DNA of 11,750 bases from an uncultured Prevotellaceae bacterium. GTDB taxonomy: Bacteria; Bacteroidota; Bacteroidia; Bacteroidales; Bacteroidaceae. The notes beneath the pieces are model-generated. The model ran no database searches, was not told where the DNA came from, and saw only the letters and a program-made list of their open reading frames with translations. The position numbers and the translations under genes are program-made. Below are positions 1 through 7,462 of this stretch, piece by piece (position 1 is the first letter of the stretch; the number at the start of each line of letters is the position of its first letter). The DNA is taken from the NCBI GenBank assembly GCA_947303695.1, contig CAMYYX010000050.1:1-11750 (forward strand). The letters are read 5' to 3'.

Positions 1-62
1 AAGTGGTCGACAACGACCTGTGGCCACTGCCTAAGTATCGTGAATTGCTGTTTATTAATTAA
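1..62 (+). CDS. glnN: C-terminal end of probable type III glutamine synthetase (partial)
   Basis: Only the last 19 full codons and a TAA stop (60-62) are visible, read in the frame starting at base 3. They encode a tail containing WPLPKYRELLF, which I recognise as the conserved C-terminus of the large GSIII enzymes typical of Bacteroides and Prevotella. Such enzymes make glutamine from glutamate, ammonia and ATP in the cytoplasm. The identification rests on this short tail alone, so it is a recognition call and not a domain call. The following PAP2 gene starts 19 bases after the stop with no terminator between them, so the two may be co-transcribed. Confidence 0.6.
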   Translation, partial: VVDNDLWPLPKYRELLFIN

Positions 63-81
63 AAAGAATAATCTACGAGCT

Positions 82-1899
82 ATGAAACAAACTTTACTAT
101 CGATGTTTGCTGTTATCCTCATGCTTAGTGGCATTAACTTGTCAGCAAGGGCAGATGACATTCAGTTGCCTAGTCGCAATCTGACCATCACTGCTCCCCA
201 GTTGGAACCGCGTGTGGTGTTTGGTGAAAAACAACGTTATCTGGCTGCTCAGGAAGCACCTATTCTGAAGAGCGAGATGCAAGGAGTGACTGGTGTAACA
301 AGAATGACGGGAATGGATACGAAGCCATTTACTTTTACTTGGATGCGAACCAATCCCGATGTGAAGCCTTATAAGTTCATGAACGACCTCACTTTTGCAG
401 GTGTACCTCTCTTTGTAGCGGGTATCATTGCCAAGGGTGAGAAGAAGTCGTTCCGTCAGAACACAAAGGACAACAAACACACCCTGCTCACAGACTTCAA
501 GACTGGTATTGATGATTACACTCAGTTTTTTGGTCCTGTCATGACTGTCGGATTGAAGTTGGCAGGTGTCGAAGGACGTTCCGATTGGGGACGTTTCCTT
601 GCAAGCACAGCGATGTCCTACGGATTGATGGCAGGCTTCGTCAACAGCATCAAATACACAGCCAAGGAGATGCGTCCTGACGGAAGTACCGCCAACTCAT
701 GGCCTTCCGGTCATACAGCAACCGCTTTCGTGGGAGCAACCATCCTGCATAAGGAATACGGATTGACTCGTTCACCTTGGTACTCAGTAGCCGGCTACGG
801 AGTCGCTACAGCCACTGGTGTAATGCGCGTGCTCAACAATCGCCACTGGGTATCCGATGTGCTGTCTGGAGCAGGTATCGGTATCATGTCGGGTGAGTTG
901 GCTTATGCCTTCAGCGACCTCATCTTCAAGCATCGTGGTCTCTTGCGTGGTGACATCAGTAGTGATAAAAGCATCATCGATCACCCATCGTTCTTCTCTG
1001 TCTCCATGGGTATCGGCTTTGGTTCGAAGAACTTAGATTTCGACATGTCCAAATTTGGACTTACTGATTTTAATGGCGATAATGTGCTCAATGTCAGATT
1101 CGGTGCTTCCACAGCTGTAGGAGTTGAAGGTGCCTACTTCTTTAACAAATACCTCGGATTGGGAGGACGTCTGCGTGTCAACAGTTCGCCAATCAAAGGT
1201 TGGGATGGTGTCGAATCCTATGCATGGAACGACTTGATTGAAGGACTCTATGGCAATGATTACGCCACAGAACCCGATTTCCAGAAATTCATTGATGGCG
1301 ATGCCAATAGTCAGCCACTCATCACTGATGCCAATTTCACCATCAAGAGCGACCACCTGACAGAGTTTGCTGCCGACCTCGGTGTATATTTCAACCTGCC
1401 ACTTTCTAAGCGTTTCTCTATCGGTTCGAAACTGCTTTTGGGACGCAGCATCATGCAAGAGGTCGATCTTAACGCTACAGTTACTGGTGGTAAACGATTA
1501 CTCGACTTAGGAGATTTCATTGAAGGAGCCGACGACGAGAAAGTATTCCTCAAGGCAAAGCCTGTACCAGGTACTTACACCACAGAATGGGATTACTTTA
1601 CTGTTGGTGGCAACAACACCATGAAGTTTGGTACTGGTATCTCGCTCACCTATGCCTACAAGGAAAATTACGCTTGGCGTCTGTTCCTCGACTACGACTA
1701 CACGCGTAAGACCTACACCATGACCTATAATCCCGCTATGTTTGCCTTCGATGCCATCAGCCTCGGTCTGGGCGATGAGTCAGCTTCCTTCAGTGATTTG
1801 CTTCAGGGCGAAGACCTAAGCGACCTTATGGAAAGGCAAAGCATCAAGAAGAACCGTCACACATTCATCCTTGGAGGTTCACTCGTGATATCGTTCTGA
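82..1899 (+). CDS. PAP2-family phosphatase fused to a C-terminal outer-membrane beta-barrel
   Basis: This predicts a 605-residue exported protein. I chose the ATG at 82 because it is followed at once by a Sec signal peptide (KQ, then a hydrophobic run ending near ARA-DD, about residues 1-24). An in-frame ATG at 40 would overlap the upstream gene and put charged residues before the signal. Residues about 95-290 carry the three PAP2 phosphatase motifs: K191 with R198-P199 (KYTAKEMRP), P208-S-G-H211 (SWPSGHTA), and R249-x5-H255-x3-D259 (RVLNNRHWVSD). The expected catalytic histidines and arginines are all present. PAP2 enzymes remove phosphate from lipid or soluble phosphomonoesters and pyrophosphates. 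From about residue 304 to the end the sequence switches to alternating aromatic/glycine strands and finishes in ...GGSLVISF, the terminal-Phe signature of outer-membrane barrels. The barrel suggests attachment to the outer membrane with the phosphatase facing the periplasm. The substrate is unknown; lipid A, undecaprenyl pyrophosphate or phospholipids are candidates. Phosphatase family is confident; topology is inferred. Confidence 0.87.
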   Translation: MKQTLLSMFAVILMLSGINLSARADDIQLPSRNLTITAPQLEPRVVFGEKQRYLAAQEAPILKSEMQGVTGVTRMTGMDTKPFTFTWMRTNPDVKPYKFMNDLTFAGVPLFVAGIIAKGEKKSFRQNTKDNKHTLLTDFKTGIDDYTQFFGPVMTVGLKLAGVEGRSDWGRFLASTAMSYGLMAGFVNSIKYTAKEMRPDGSTANSWPSGHTATAFVGATILHKEYGLTRSPWYSVAGYGVATATGVMRVLNNRHWVSDVLSGAGIGIMSGELAYAFSDLIFKHRGLLRGDISSDKSIIDHPSFFSVSMGIGFGSKNLDFDMSKFGLTDFNGDNVLNVRFGASTAVGVEGAYFFNKYLGLGGRLRVNSSPIKGWDGVESYAWNDLIEGLYGNDYATEPDFQKFIDGDANSQPLITDANFTIKSDHLTEFAADLGVYFNLPLSKRFSIGSKLLLGRSIMQEVDLNATVTGGKRLLDLGDFIEGADDEKVFLKAKPVPGTYTTEWDYFTVGGNNTMKFGTGISLTYAYKENYAWRLFLDYDYTRKTYTMTYNPAMFAFDAISLGLGDESASFSDLLQGEDLSDLMERQSIKKNRHTFILGGSLVISF

Positions 1900-1926
1900 A
1901 AAAAGACTTTGATAAAAGATATACAA

Positions 1927-1957
1927 AAGGGAGAGGGACAAAATGTCTCTCTCCTTT
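1927..1957. terminator. Bidirectional terminator between convergent genes
   Basis: A 13-bp stem (1927-1939 pairing with 1945-1957, including two G-T pairs) closes on a 5-base AAAAT loop. It lies 28 bases after the PAP2 stop and 30 bases beyond the stop of the converging lipoprotein gene. On the - strand the stem is followed by a T-rich run (TTTTGTATATCTTTT region), a good intrinsic terminator tail. On the + strand the tail is weaker (GCTATTTCAT). It probably ends transcription from both sides, more efficiently from the right. Confidence 0.75.
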
Positions 1958-1986
1958 GCTATTTCATGATGATGAATGGAGGCGAA

Positions 1987-2619
1987 TTATGGGATTTGAT
2001 GCCAGACGGGTGACATGGAGATGGTGTCGCCCAGTTGGATAACGAACTGGTTGTAGCCAGCTTCGTCGGTATCACGATCGTTCACGACGTAGTACTCATC
2101 TGTGACTTCCTGATCGTCGGTGAAGATGTCGAACTCAACGTGTTTCTCGCATGATTGGACAATGCGGCTGTCTTTCAACACGCTGTAGCCTTCGTCAACT
2201 CGTCCTGGTGAGATGTAGCTGGAGAAACCTACTGCATTCTTGTAGAACTCCAATTGGCTGCATACATCGGCTTCGGCTAACGAAATGAGGCTGTCGCCAT
2301 GAAGGGCGAAGACTCCTTGATAATCTTGTCCGTCATCGCCTCGTACCCATAGTTCTGGATGACCATCACCATCGATGTCGATGAGGGCATAGTCCACAAG
2401 TCGGACATCTTCCGCGCTTTTGGCAAAGCGGATGAAAGCTTGGTCTTCGATTCTGTCTTTATATTTCGTGATGTCGAAGTTGTCCTCGAACGCTGTGTTG
2501 TCGCCCTCTGCTTGTGCGAGTGAGTCGGCTTCTGTGGTCTCTGTGGTGGCTGTTCCTTGCTGTTGGTTGCATGCAGCAAGTGTGAGCATGCATGCCATTG
2601 TTAATAATGTCTTTTTCAT
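1987..2619 (-). CDS. Lipoprotein of unknown function with a DxDGDGxPEL motif
   Basis: A 210-residue predicted lipoprotein. The N-terminus MKKTLLTMACMLTLAAC gives a signal peptide with lipobox L14-A-A-C17, so the mature protein begins at C17 and is anchored in a membrane. A low-complexity T/E/Q-rich linker follows (about residues 18-45). Around residues 81-90 is DIDGDGHPEL, a calcium-loop-like motif often seen in FG-GAP/VCBS-type or small Bacteroidetes lipoproteins. A beta-rich domain follows to the end. I do not recognise a specific family and infer no enzymatic activity. DS/DT-hydrophobic triplets (DSL at residues 32-34 and 109-111, DTI near the C-terminus) fit the Bacteroides O-glycosylation motif, so glycosylation is possible. 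The gene has its own promoter at 2674-2681 and stands alone, converging on the PAP2 gene. Confidence 0.82.
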   Translation of the reverse strand: MKKTLLTMACMLTLAACNQQQGTATTETTEADSLAQAEGDNTAFEDNFDITKYKDRIEDQAFIRFAKSAEDVRLVDYALIDIDGDGHPELWVRGDDGQDYQGVFALHGDSLISLAEADVCSQLEFYKNAVGFSSYISPGRVDEGYSVLKDSRIVQSCEKHVEFDIFTDDQEVTDEYYVVNDRDTDEAGYNQFVIQLGDTISMSPVWHQIP

Positions 2620-2673
2620 AACTGTTTTGTCTTAGCTTACTGCTTAAAAGTTTAAAAGAGTATTGTTCGAGGG

Positions 2674-2681
2674 CAAAGATA
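2674..2681 (-). promoter_or_regulatory. Bacteroidetes -7 promoter element for the leftward lipoprotein gene
   Basis: Read on the - strand this is TATCTTTG, an exact match to the Bacteroidetes -7 consensus TAnnTTTG, within the common context TTCGTATCTTTGCC. It lies 54 bases upstream of the lipoprotein ATG at 2619. A clear -33 TTTG box is not obvious about 20 bases upstream (TTAAC-like sequence only), so the assignment rests on the -7 element and its location. Confidence 0.6.
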
Positions 2682-2712
2682 CGAAAAAAAGTTGATTGTT
2701 AACGATGGAAAG

Positions 2713-2730
2713 TTGAAAATTGAAAATGAA
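2713..2730. repeat. Short TTGAAAA direct repeat in the divergent intergenic region
   Basis: Two adjacent copies of TTGAAAA (2713-2719 and 2720-2726) followed by a partial TGAA. It lies in the AT-rich spacer between the two divergent promoters. Simple A/T-rich heptamer runs like this are common in Bacteroidales intergenic DNA. No function can be assigned. Confidence 0.4.
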
Positions 2731-2837
2731 GTGTGATTTTTACAAAGTAAAAAGGTAAGTTTGAGTTAAAAAGTGTTGTTTTTTGGAATTGAGGGTTTGT
2801 TTTTCTGTTTTTCTGATGCCGTTTTATGAATTATGCG

Positions 2838-2845
2838 TAACTTTG
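2838..2845 (+). promoter_or_regulatory. Bacteroidetes -7 promoter element for the CotH-family gene
   Basis: TAACTTTG exactly matches the Bacteroidetes -7 consensus TAnnTTTG and is followed by CC. It lies 57 bases before the ATG at 2903, implying a 5' leader of roughly 50 bases that is A-rich and lacks a strong Shine-Dalgarno. Upstream the DNA is T-rich, but no convincing TTTG -33 box lies at the expected spacing. Confidence 0.6.
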
Positions 2846-2902
2846 CCATTGCATTAAAAGAAAATTGAAGAAAAAATAATATTTCGATCAACTCAATAAC
2901 TA

Positions 2903-5900
2903 ATGAAAACAAAACTTACATATCTATTTGCTACGATAGCAGTCATGATGGCTGCATCTCATGTGTATGCTGGAACGGGATGGGTGGACGTGACAGACAC
3001 GTACATCACGAACCCCCGATTCGATAATAACGATGTGAGTGGATGGTGGGGAACACAGTTCAGCATCAGCGGCAACTCGGGTGAGAACGGTGAGCACTAT
3101 CAGCGGCTGTTCGATTCGTATCAGGACCTGACAGGACTGACACCTGGACGTTATCGTGTGAGCGTGCAGGCTTACTTCCGCTCTGGTGATGCGAATACGG
3201 ACTATGATCACTATACAAGCCAAGATCCAACGGAATATCAGATGGTGCAGCTGTATGCCACATCTACGACGGACGACCAGTACTCATTGGTGGTGCTGGC
3301 ATCGAGCGGTGCTTCGAAGACCGACTTGGGTGGCGGCAGTTCGCAGACAGCAGGCGGCTATATCCCCAACACACAGACAGCAGCCCGCAACTGGTTTGAT
3401 GCCGGCTACTACTGGAACTCAGTCGAGGTGACGGTGGGCAATGACGGTCAGCTGACAATCGGTATCCGCCAGGACTACCACGTGGGTGAAGAAGATGACC
3501 CATGGGGCGGCTGGGGCGGCTGGGGCGGCAACAGCGGTCAGTATGAATGGACTTGTGTGGATAACTGGAAACTGGAATATCTGGGCGAACTGGTCAGCGC
3601 AACATCTATCACGCTTGACAAGCAGACTGCGGACATCAATATGGACGAGACCTTCGTGCTCACGGCTACGGTAGGTCCCGAGAATGCTACAACGAAGCGT
3701 GTGATTTGGGAGTCAGCCGACGATAAGATAGCAACCGTTGATCAGTCAGGACGCGTAACGGGCGTGGGACGTGGTACAACGACCATCACAGCTACTACGA
3801 CCGACGGAACAGACTTGAAGGCATCGTGCACAGTGACTGTGAAATACACAGGTGGCACGAAAGAGTCATTGGTGATTAACGAAATCATGGTGGCCAACAT
3901 CGATATGTTCATCGACCCATCGTGGAACTACGGTGGATGGGTGGAACTGTATAACCCGACCGACCAGTCAGCCAACATCGGTCGCTACTGGGTGAGCGAC
4001 GACCCTGACAACCTGATGAAGGCAATGCTTCCAGGCAAGATTGGCAGTGTGCCGGCTCACGGATTCTTCACCCTGTGGTTCGACCATGCTGACACGCAGA
4101 AAGATGTGGGCGAGAAATGGCTGAATACGCAAGTGAATATGGCCCTCAACCCCGACGGAGGTACCATCTATATCTCGGACGACCTGGGTAACCTGCTCGT
4201 GAGTCAGGACTATCCGGCTGCCATCAAGCGTGCTTCATATGCCCGTAAGTCAGACGGCAGTGAGGAATGGGGATGGACTGCAGACCCGACTCCAAGCGCT
4301 ACTAACCGTACTAGTCGATTTGCTGCTGAGCTGATGACAGATCCTGAGGTGGATCAGCCAGGACGACTGTTCACCAATCCGTTTGAGGTTCAGGTGACCA
4401 TACCGATGGGTGCTACGCTGAAGTACACGACAGACGGCACAACGCCTACAGCTACAAACGGTACACAGAGCACGACCGGACACTTCACGGTGTCGGAGAC
4501 AACGACCTTTAGGTTCCGTTTGTTCAAGAACGGCTACCTGCCAAGTGGGGTAGTGACCCGTTCATATATTTACAAGGATAAGGACTACTACCTGCCTGTA
4601 GTTTCTGTGGTAACAGATCCTAAGAACCTGTATGACGACGAAATCGGTGTGTATGTATCAGGTACGAACGGTAAGACGGCTAATCAGGACTATACGAAAC
4701 GCAATTTCAACATGGAGTGGGATCGTCCTGTGAATTTCGAATACATCTTACAGGACGAGATGGGTGAGTATCGTGTGATGGCTGTGAACCAAGAGGTGGA
4801 CTACGCCATCGCTGGTGGATGGAGCAGGAAGTATCTGCCGAAGTCGTTCAAACTGAAAGCAAAAAGCCTGCATGGCGCCAGCAAATATGATTACCCGTTC
4901 TTTAGCGATAAGCCATATAACAGAAACAAGACGATATTGCTGAGAAACGGTGGAAACGACAACTACAACAAATACCGTCTGAAGGATGTTGCGTTGCAGG
5001 AGATTGCTCGTCATTCGGGCTTCAAGTTGAACCTTCAATCTGTTCAGCCGACTCACGTGTTTGTGAATGGTGAGTATATCGCTATGCTGAATATGCGTGA
5101 ACCAAGCAACAAGCACTGGGCATATGCCAACTTGGGAACGGACAACGATATGATTGACTCGTTCGAGATGAGTGTGGATTCGGGTTATGTACAGAAGAGT
5201 GGTACACGCGATGCATTCGATTACTGGTACAACCTGACGGAAGACCTCGCTGCCGATCCTCAGAATGCAGAAATCTACAAGAAGATTTGTGACATCGTGG
5301 ACATCGACGACTATGTGAACTATTTCGCTTATAAGTTCTTCCTGAACGACTGGGATTGGCCACATAACAACTGTAAGGGTTTCCGCGACCGTAACGACGG
5401 AAAGTTCCGCTTCATGGTGTTCGACCTCGACAACTGTGTGGACCGTACGGGCAACAACATCTTCAATGACTTTGAGAACAAACGCACCTATACATTCTAC
5501 GGACGTCCCGAGTACAACGGTACGAGCCTGACGAAGGAAGTCGAATTGGTAACTATGTTCCTCAACATGATAGAGAACGACACCTTCCGCAAGAAGTTCA
5601 TCGACACGTATTGCATCGTGGGCGGTTGTGTATTCCGCGATGATGCCGAGACGACTCGAATCGTCAATGAATTGGCTGAGGAACGCCGTACAGCTCTTCT
5701 ATGGGAGGGAAATGACCCTGTAGGCAGCAACAAGGAGCGTTCACAAGGTATCATCAATGCGTTGACCGGACAATTCAAGTCGAGGATGATGAGTGTGATG
5801 AAATCGTATCGCAAGTTCGGATTGAACAGTACAGAGATCCAAGCCGTACGACTCGGAACGAATATTCCAGGTGGACGTTTCACCATCAACGGTATCGATG

Positions 5901-7411
5901 TGCCAAAGTCGAAATTTGATGGCTATCTGTTTGCGCCTGATACGTTGCGTGCTTATGATATAGCTGGTTTTCGTTTCTTGGGATGGCAGGAAGGCGAGTT
6001 GGACGAGACCGTTAAGACAGATGTGTTCAGCATGGGAGATAGCTGGTATTACTACCAGAATGGATCGCTGGACGATGAGAGCTGGAAATCAACCAAATAC
6101 AGCACAACGAAGTGGTCGAGGGGTATGGCTCCATTTGGATTCGGTAATAACGGACGACCGATGTCAAAAGCCACTACGGTGCTGAACAAGACAGACGAGA
6201 ACGGCAATTCCCGACCTACCTATTATTTCCGTAAGGAGTTCAATGTTACTCCGACGGATAACGATACCTACACGCTCAACTTCGAACTTGACGACGGAAT
6301 GATTGTGTATGTGAATGGTCAGGAAGCAGGTAGGTATCACATGCCTTCAGGCGCTAAGTATGCCGATTATGTACAAGACTATTACGACAACACATATGAA
6401 GGCGAGAATCCTTATCAGGGTACGATGGAGATCGATCGCTCTTTGATAAGATATGGTTCGAATGTCATCACAGTGGAAGTTCATAACTGCAACAATACAT
6501 CGTCCGACCTTTGGTTTGACGCCTCACTCACGGTATCACGTCCACGTGAGATTACAGAAGAGCCCGAATATGTAAGTACGGACAAGGAGTACATCCTTCC
6601 TGCTAATGGGTCGCACAGCTTGACGGCTTGCTATGAGCGTTTGAGCGACGATGAATTGCTGGCTGCAAATGTAGCTCCAGTACGTATCAACGAAGTGAGC
6701 GCTTCGAATGCATACTACGTGAATGAGTATAACAAACGTAACGACTGGATTGAGTTGTATAACACTACTGATGAAGATATCGATCTTGCCGGTATGTATC
6801 TCAGCGACAATCTGGCTAAACCGCAGAAATCTGAGATTGTGGCAACAGAGGGTGTGAGCACCGTGATACCAGCACATGGATTCCGTGTTGTGTGGTGCGA
6901 CAAACTCGAAGCTCTTTCACAACTCCACGCATCGTTCAAGCTGGCTTCAGAGGGTGGTGTGGTAGTTCTGACTGCAGCCGATGGAACGTGGGCAGATACG
7001 TTGAACTACTGCGCTCATACGGATAAGGAAACGGTGGGTCTCTATCCTGACGGAGGAACTGCTGTTTATGTGATGGGTATTCCGACGATCGATTCGAACA
7101 ATCATATCGGCTCATACGACAGCCTGTATGTCTATAACGGAGAAGAATCAGGCATTAAGGCAGTTCAGGCCGATGACGACTCAATGGAACTCGTTTATGA
7201 GAACGGATATATTCGCGTGACGAGCAAACAGCACACGACGGCACGACTGGAGATCTTCAACTCTGTAGGTCAGCAGACCCGTTCTGAGCGTATGAATCTA
7301 CAGGTAGGCGAGACCTCGGCTTATGTCGGCAATATGTCGGCTGGAGTGTATATCGCAATCGTTACTGATGCTAACGGTGTGACGGGCTCTTGTAAGTTTA
7401 TCATCAAATAG
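2903..7411 (+). CDS. Large secreted surface protein with CotH kinase domain, two lamin-tail domains and a type IX-like sorting domain
   Basis: A 1502-residue modular exported protein. Order: signal peptide (1-23, cleavage after VYA); an N-terminal beta-sandwich resembling a carbohydrate-binding module (about 25-225) with a WGG x3 run at 201-209; a Big2 bacterial Ig-like domain (233-313); lamin-tail domain 1 (321-466, with VINEIM and WVELYNPT); a chitobiase/hexosaminidase C-terminal-like domain (480-558, YTTDGTTPT); a CotH kinase domain (about 565-975); a beta-sandwich (about 1048-1213, galactose-binding-like); lamin-tail domain 2 (1258-1400, INEVSAS, WIELYN); and a Por/T9SS type A-like C-terminal domain (about 1415-1502, ending KFIIK). 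In the CotH domain, N815-D-W-D-W-P-H-N-N823 and F840-D-L-D-N844 look like the acidic ATP/metal-binding motifs of CotH atypical kinases, which phosphorylate spore-coat proteins in Bacillus. Here the enzyme would be outside the cell; its substrate is unknown. It has its own promoter and may read through into rsmI, since I see no terminator after it. Confidence 0.88.
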   Translation: MKTKLTYLFATIAVMMAASHVYAGTGWVDVTDTYITNPRFDNNDVSGWWGTQFSISGNSGENGEHYQRLFDSYQDLTGLTPGRYRVSVQAYFRSGDANTDYDHYTSQDPTEYQMVQLYATSTTDDQYSLVVLASSGASKTDLGGGSSQTAGGYIPNTQTAARNWFDAGYYWNSVEVTVGNDGQLTIGIRQDYHVGEEDDPWGGWGGWGGNSGQYEWTCVDNWKLEYLGELVSATSITLDKQTADINMDETFVLTATVGPENATTKRVIWESADDKIATVDQSGRVTGVGRGTTTITATTTDGTDLKASCTVTVKYTGGTKESLVINEIMVANIDMFIDPSWNYGGWVELYNPTDQSANIGRYWVSDDPDNLMKAMLPGKIGSVPAHGFFTLWFDHADTQKDVGEKWLNTQVNMALNPDGGTIYISDDLGNLLVSQDYPAAIKRASYARKSDGSEEWGWTADPTPSATNRTSRFAAELMTDPEVDQPGRLFTNPFEVQVTIPMGATLKYTTDGTTPTATNGTQSTTGHFTVSETTTFRFRLFKNGYLPSGVVTRSYIYKDKDYYLPVVSVVTDPKNLYDDEIGVYVSGTNGKTANQDYTKRNFNMEWDRPVNFEYILQDEMGEYRVMAVNQEVDYAIAGGWSRKYLPKSFKLKAKSLHGASKYDYPFFSDKPYNRNKTILLRNGGNDNYNKYRLKDVALQEIARHSGFKLNLQSVQPTHVFVNGEYIAMLNMREPSNKHWAYANLGTDNDMIDSFEMSVDSGYVQKSGTRDAFDYWYNLTEDLAADPQNAEIYKKICDIVDIDDYVNYFAYKFFLNDWDWPHNNCKGFRDRNDGKFRFMVFDLDNCVDRTGNNIFNDFENKRTYTFYGRPEYNGTSLTKEVELVTMFLNMIENDTFRKKFIDTYCIVGGCVFRDDAETTRIVNELAEERRTALLWEGNDPVGSNKERSQGIINALTGQFKSRMMSVMKSYRKFGLNSTEIQAVRLGTNIPGGRFTINGIDVPKSKFDGYLFAPDTLRAYDIAGFRFLGWQEGELDETVKTDVFSMGDSWYYYQNGSLDDESWKSTKYSTTKWSRGMAPFGFGNNGRPMSKATTVLNKTDENGNSRPTYYFRKEFNVTPTDNDTYTLNFELDDGMIVYVNGQEAGRYHMPSGAKYADYVQDYYDNTYEGENPYQGTMEIDRSLIRYGSNVITVEVHNCNNTSSDLWFDASLTVSRPREITEEPEYVSTDKEYILPANGSHSLTACYERLSDDELLAANVAPVRINEVSASNAYYVNEYNKRNDWIELYNTTDEDIDLAGMYLSDNLAKPQKSEIVATEGVSTVIPAHGFRVVWCDKLEALSQLHASFKLASEGGVVVLTAADGTWADTLNYCAHTDKETVGLYPDGGTAVYVMGIPTIDSNNHIGSYDSLYVYNGEESGIKAVQADDDSMELVYENGYIRVTSKQHTTARLEIFNSVGQQTRSERMNLQVGETSAYVGNMSAGVYIAIVTDANGVTGSCKFIIK
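3503..3529 (+). repeat. Perfect 9-base x3 in-frame tandem repeat encoding Trp-Gly-Gly
   Basis: TGGGGCGGC occurs three times without interruption, in frame, encoding W201-G-G x3 in the CotH-family protein. It sits in an acidic-to-aromatic loop (DDP before, NSG after) at the end of the N-terminal carbohydrate-binding-like domain. Because the unit is a multiple of three, copy-number change would lengthen or shorten the loop without breaking the frame. Confidence 0.9.
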
Positions 7412-7455
7412 TCAATAAAAATAGTCAATAAAAATAGTCAATAGTCAATCGTCAA
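7409..7455 (+). repeat. Tandem TAGTCAA-type repeat between the CotH-family gene and rsmI
   Basis: Two perfect 13-base units TAGTCAATAAAAA (7409-7421 and 7422-7434) are followed by shorter units TAGTCAA (7435-7441), TAGTCAA (7442-7448) and TCGTCAA (7449-7455). The first TAG is the stop codon of the CotH-family gene and the array ends 7 bases before the rsmI start. It fills nearly the whole 51-base gap. It forms no hairpin, so it is not an intrinsic terminator. Confidence 0.85.
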
Positions 7456-7462
7456 ATCGTAA

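Noticed and set aside
40..81. Upstream in-frame ATG at 40 as the start of the PAP2-barrel gene
   Set aside because: It would overlap the end of the preceding gene and add 14 residues (including KKNN) before a perfectly placed signal peptide that begins at the ATG at 82.
1033..1458. 141-codon open frame on the - strand inside the PAP2-barrel gene
   Set aside because: It is antisense to the barrel region, has no promoter or recognisable protein features, and the + strand frame has clear family motifs.
4748..5365. 205-codon open frame on the - strand inside the CotH-family gene
   Set aside because: It is entirely antisense to the CotH kinase domain, has no recognisable domain or signal, and is explained by the codon composition of the real gene.
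7409..7455. Possible CRISPR-like array
   Set aside because: Units are only 7-13 bases with no unique spacers and no cas genes nearby; this is a simple tandem repeat.
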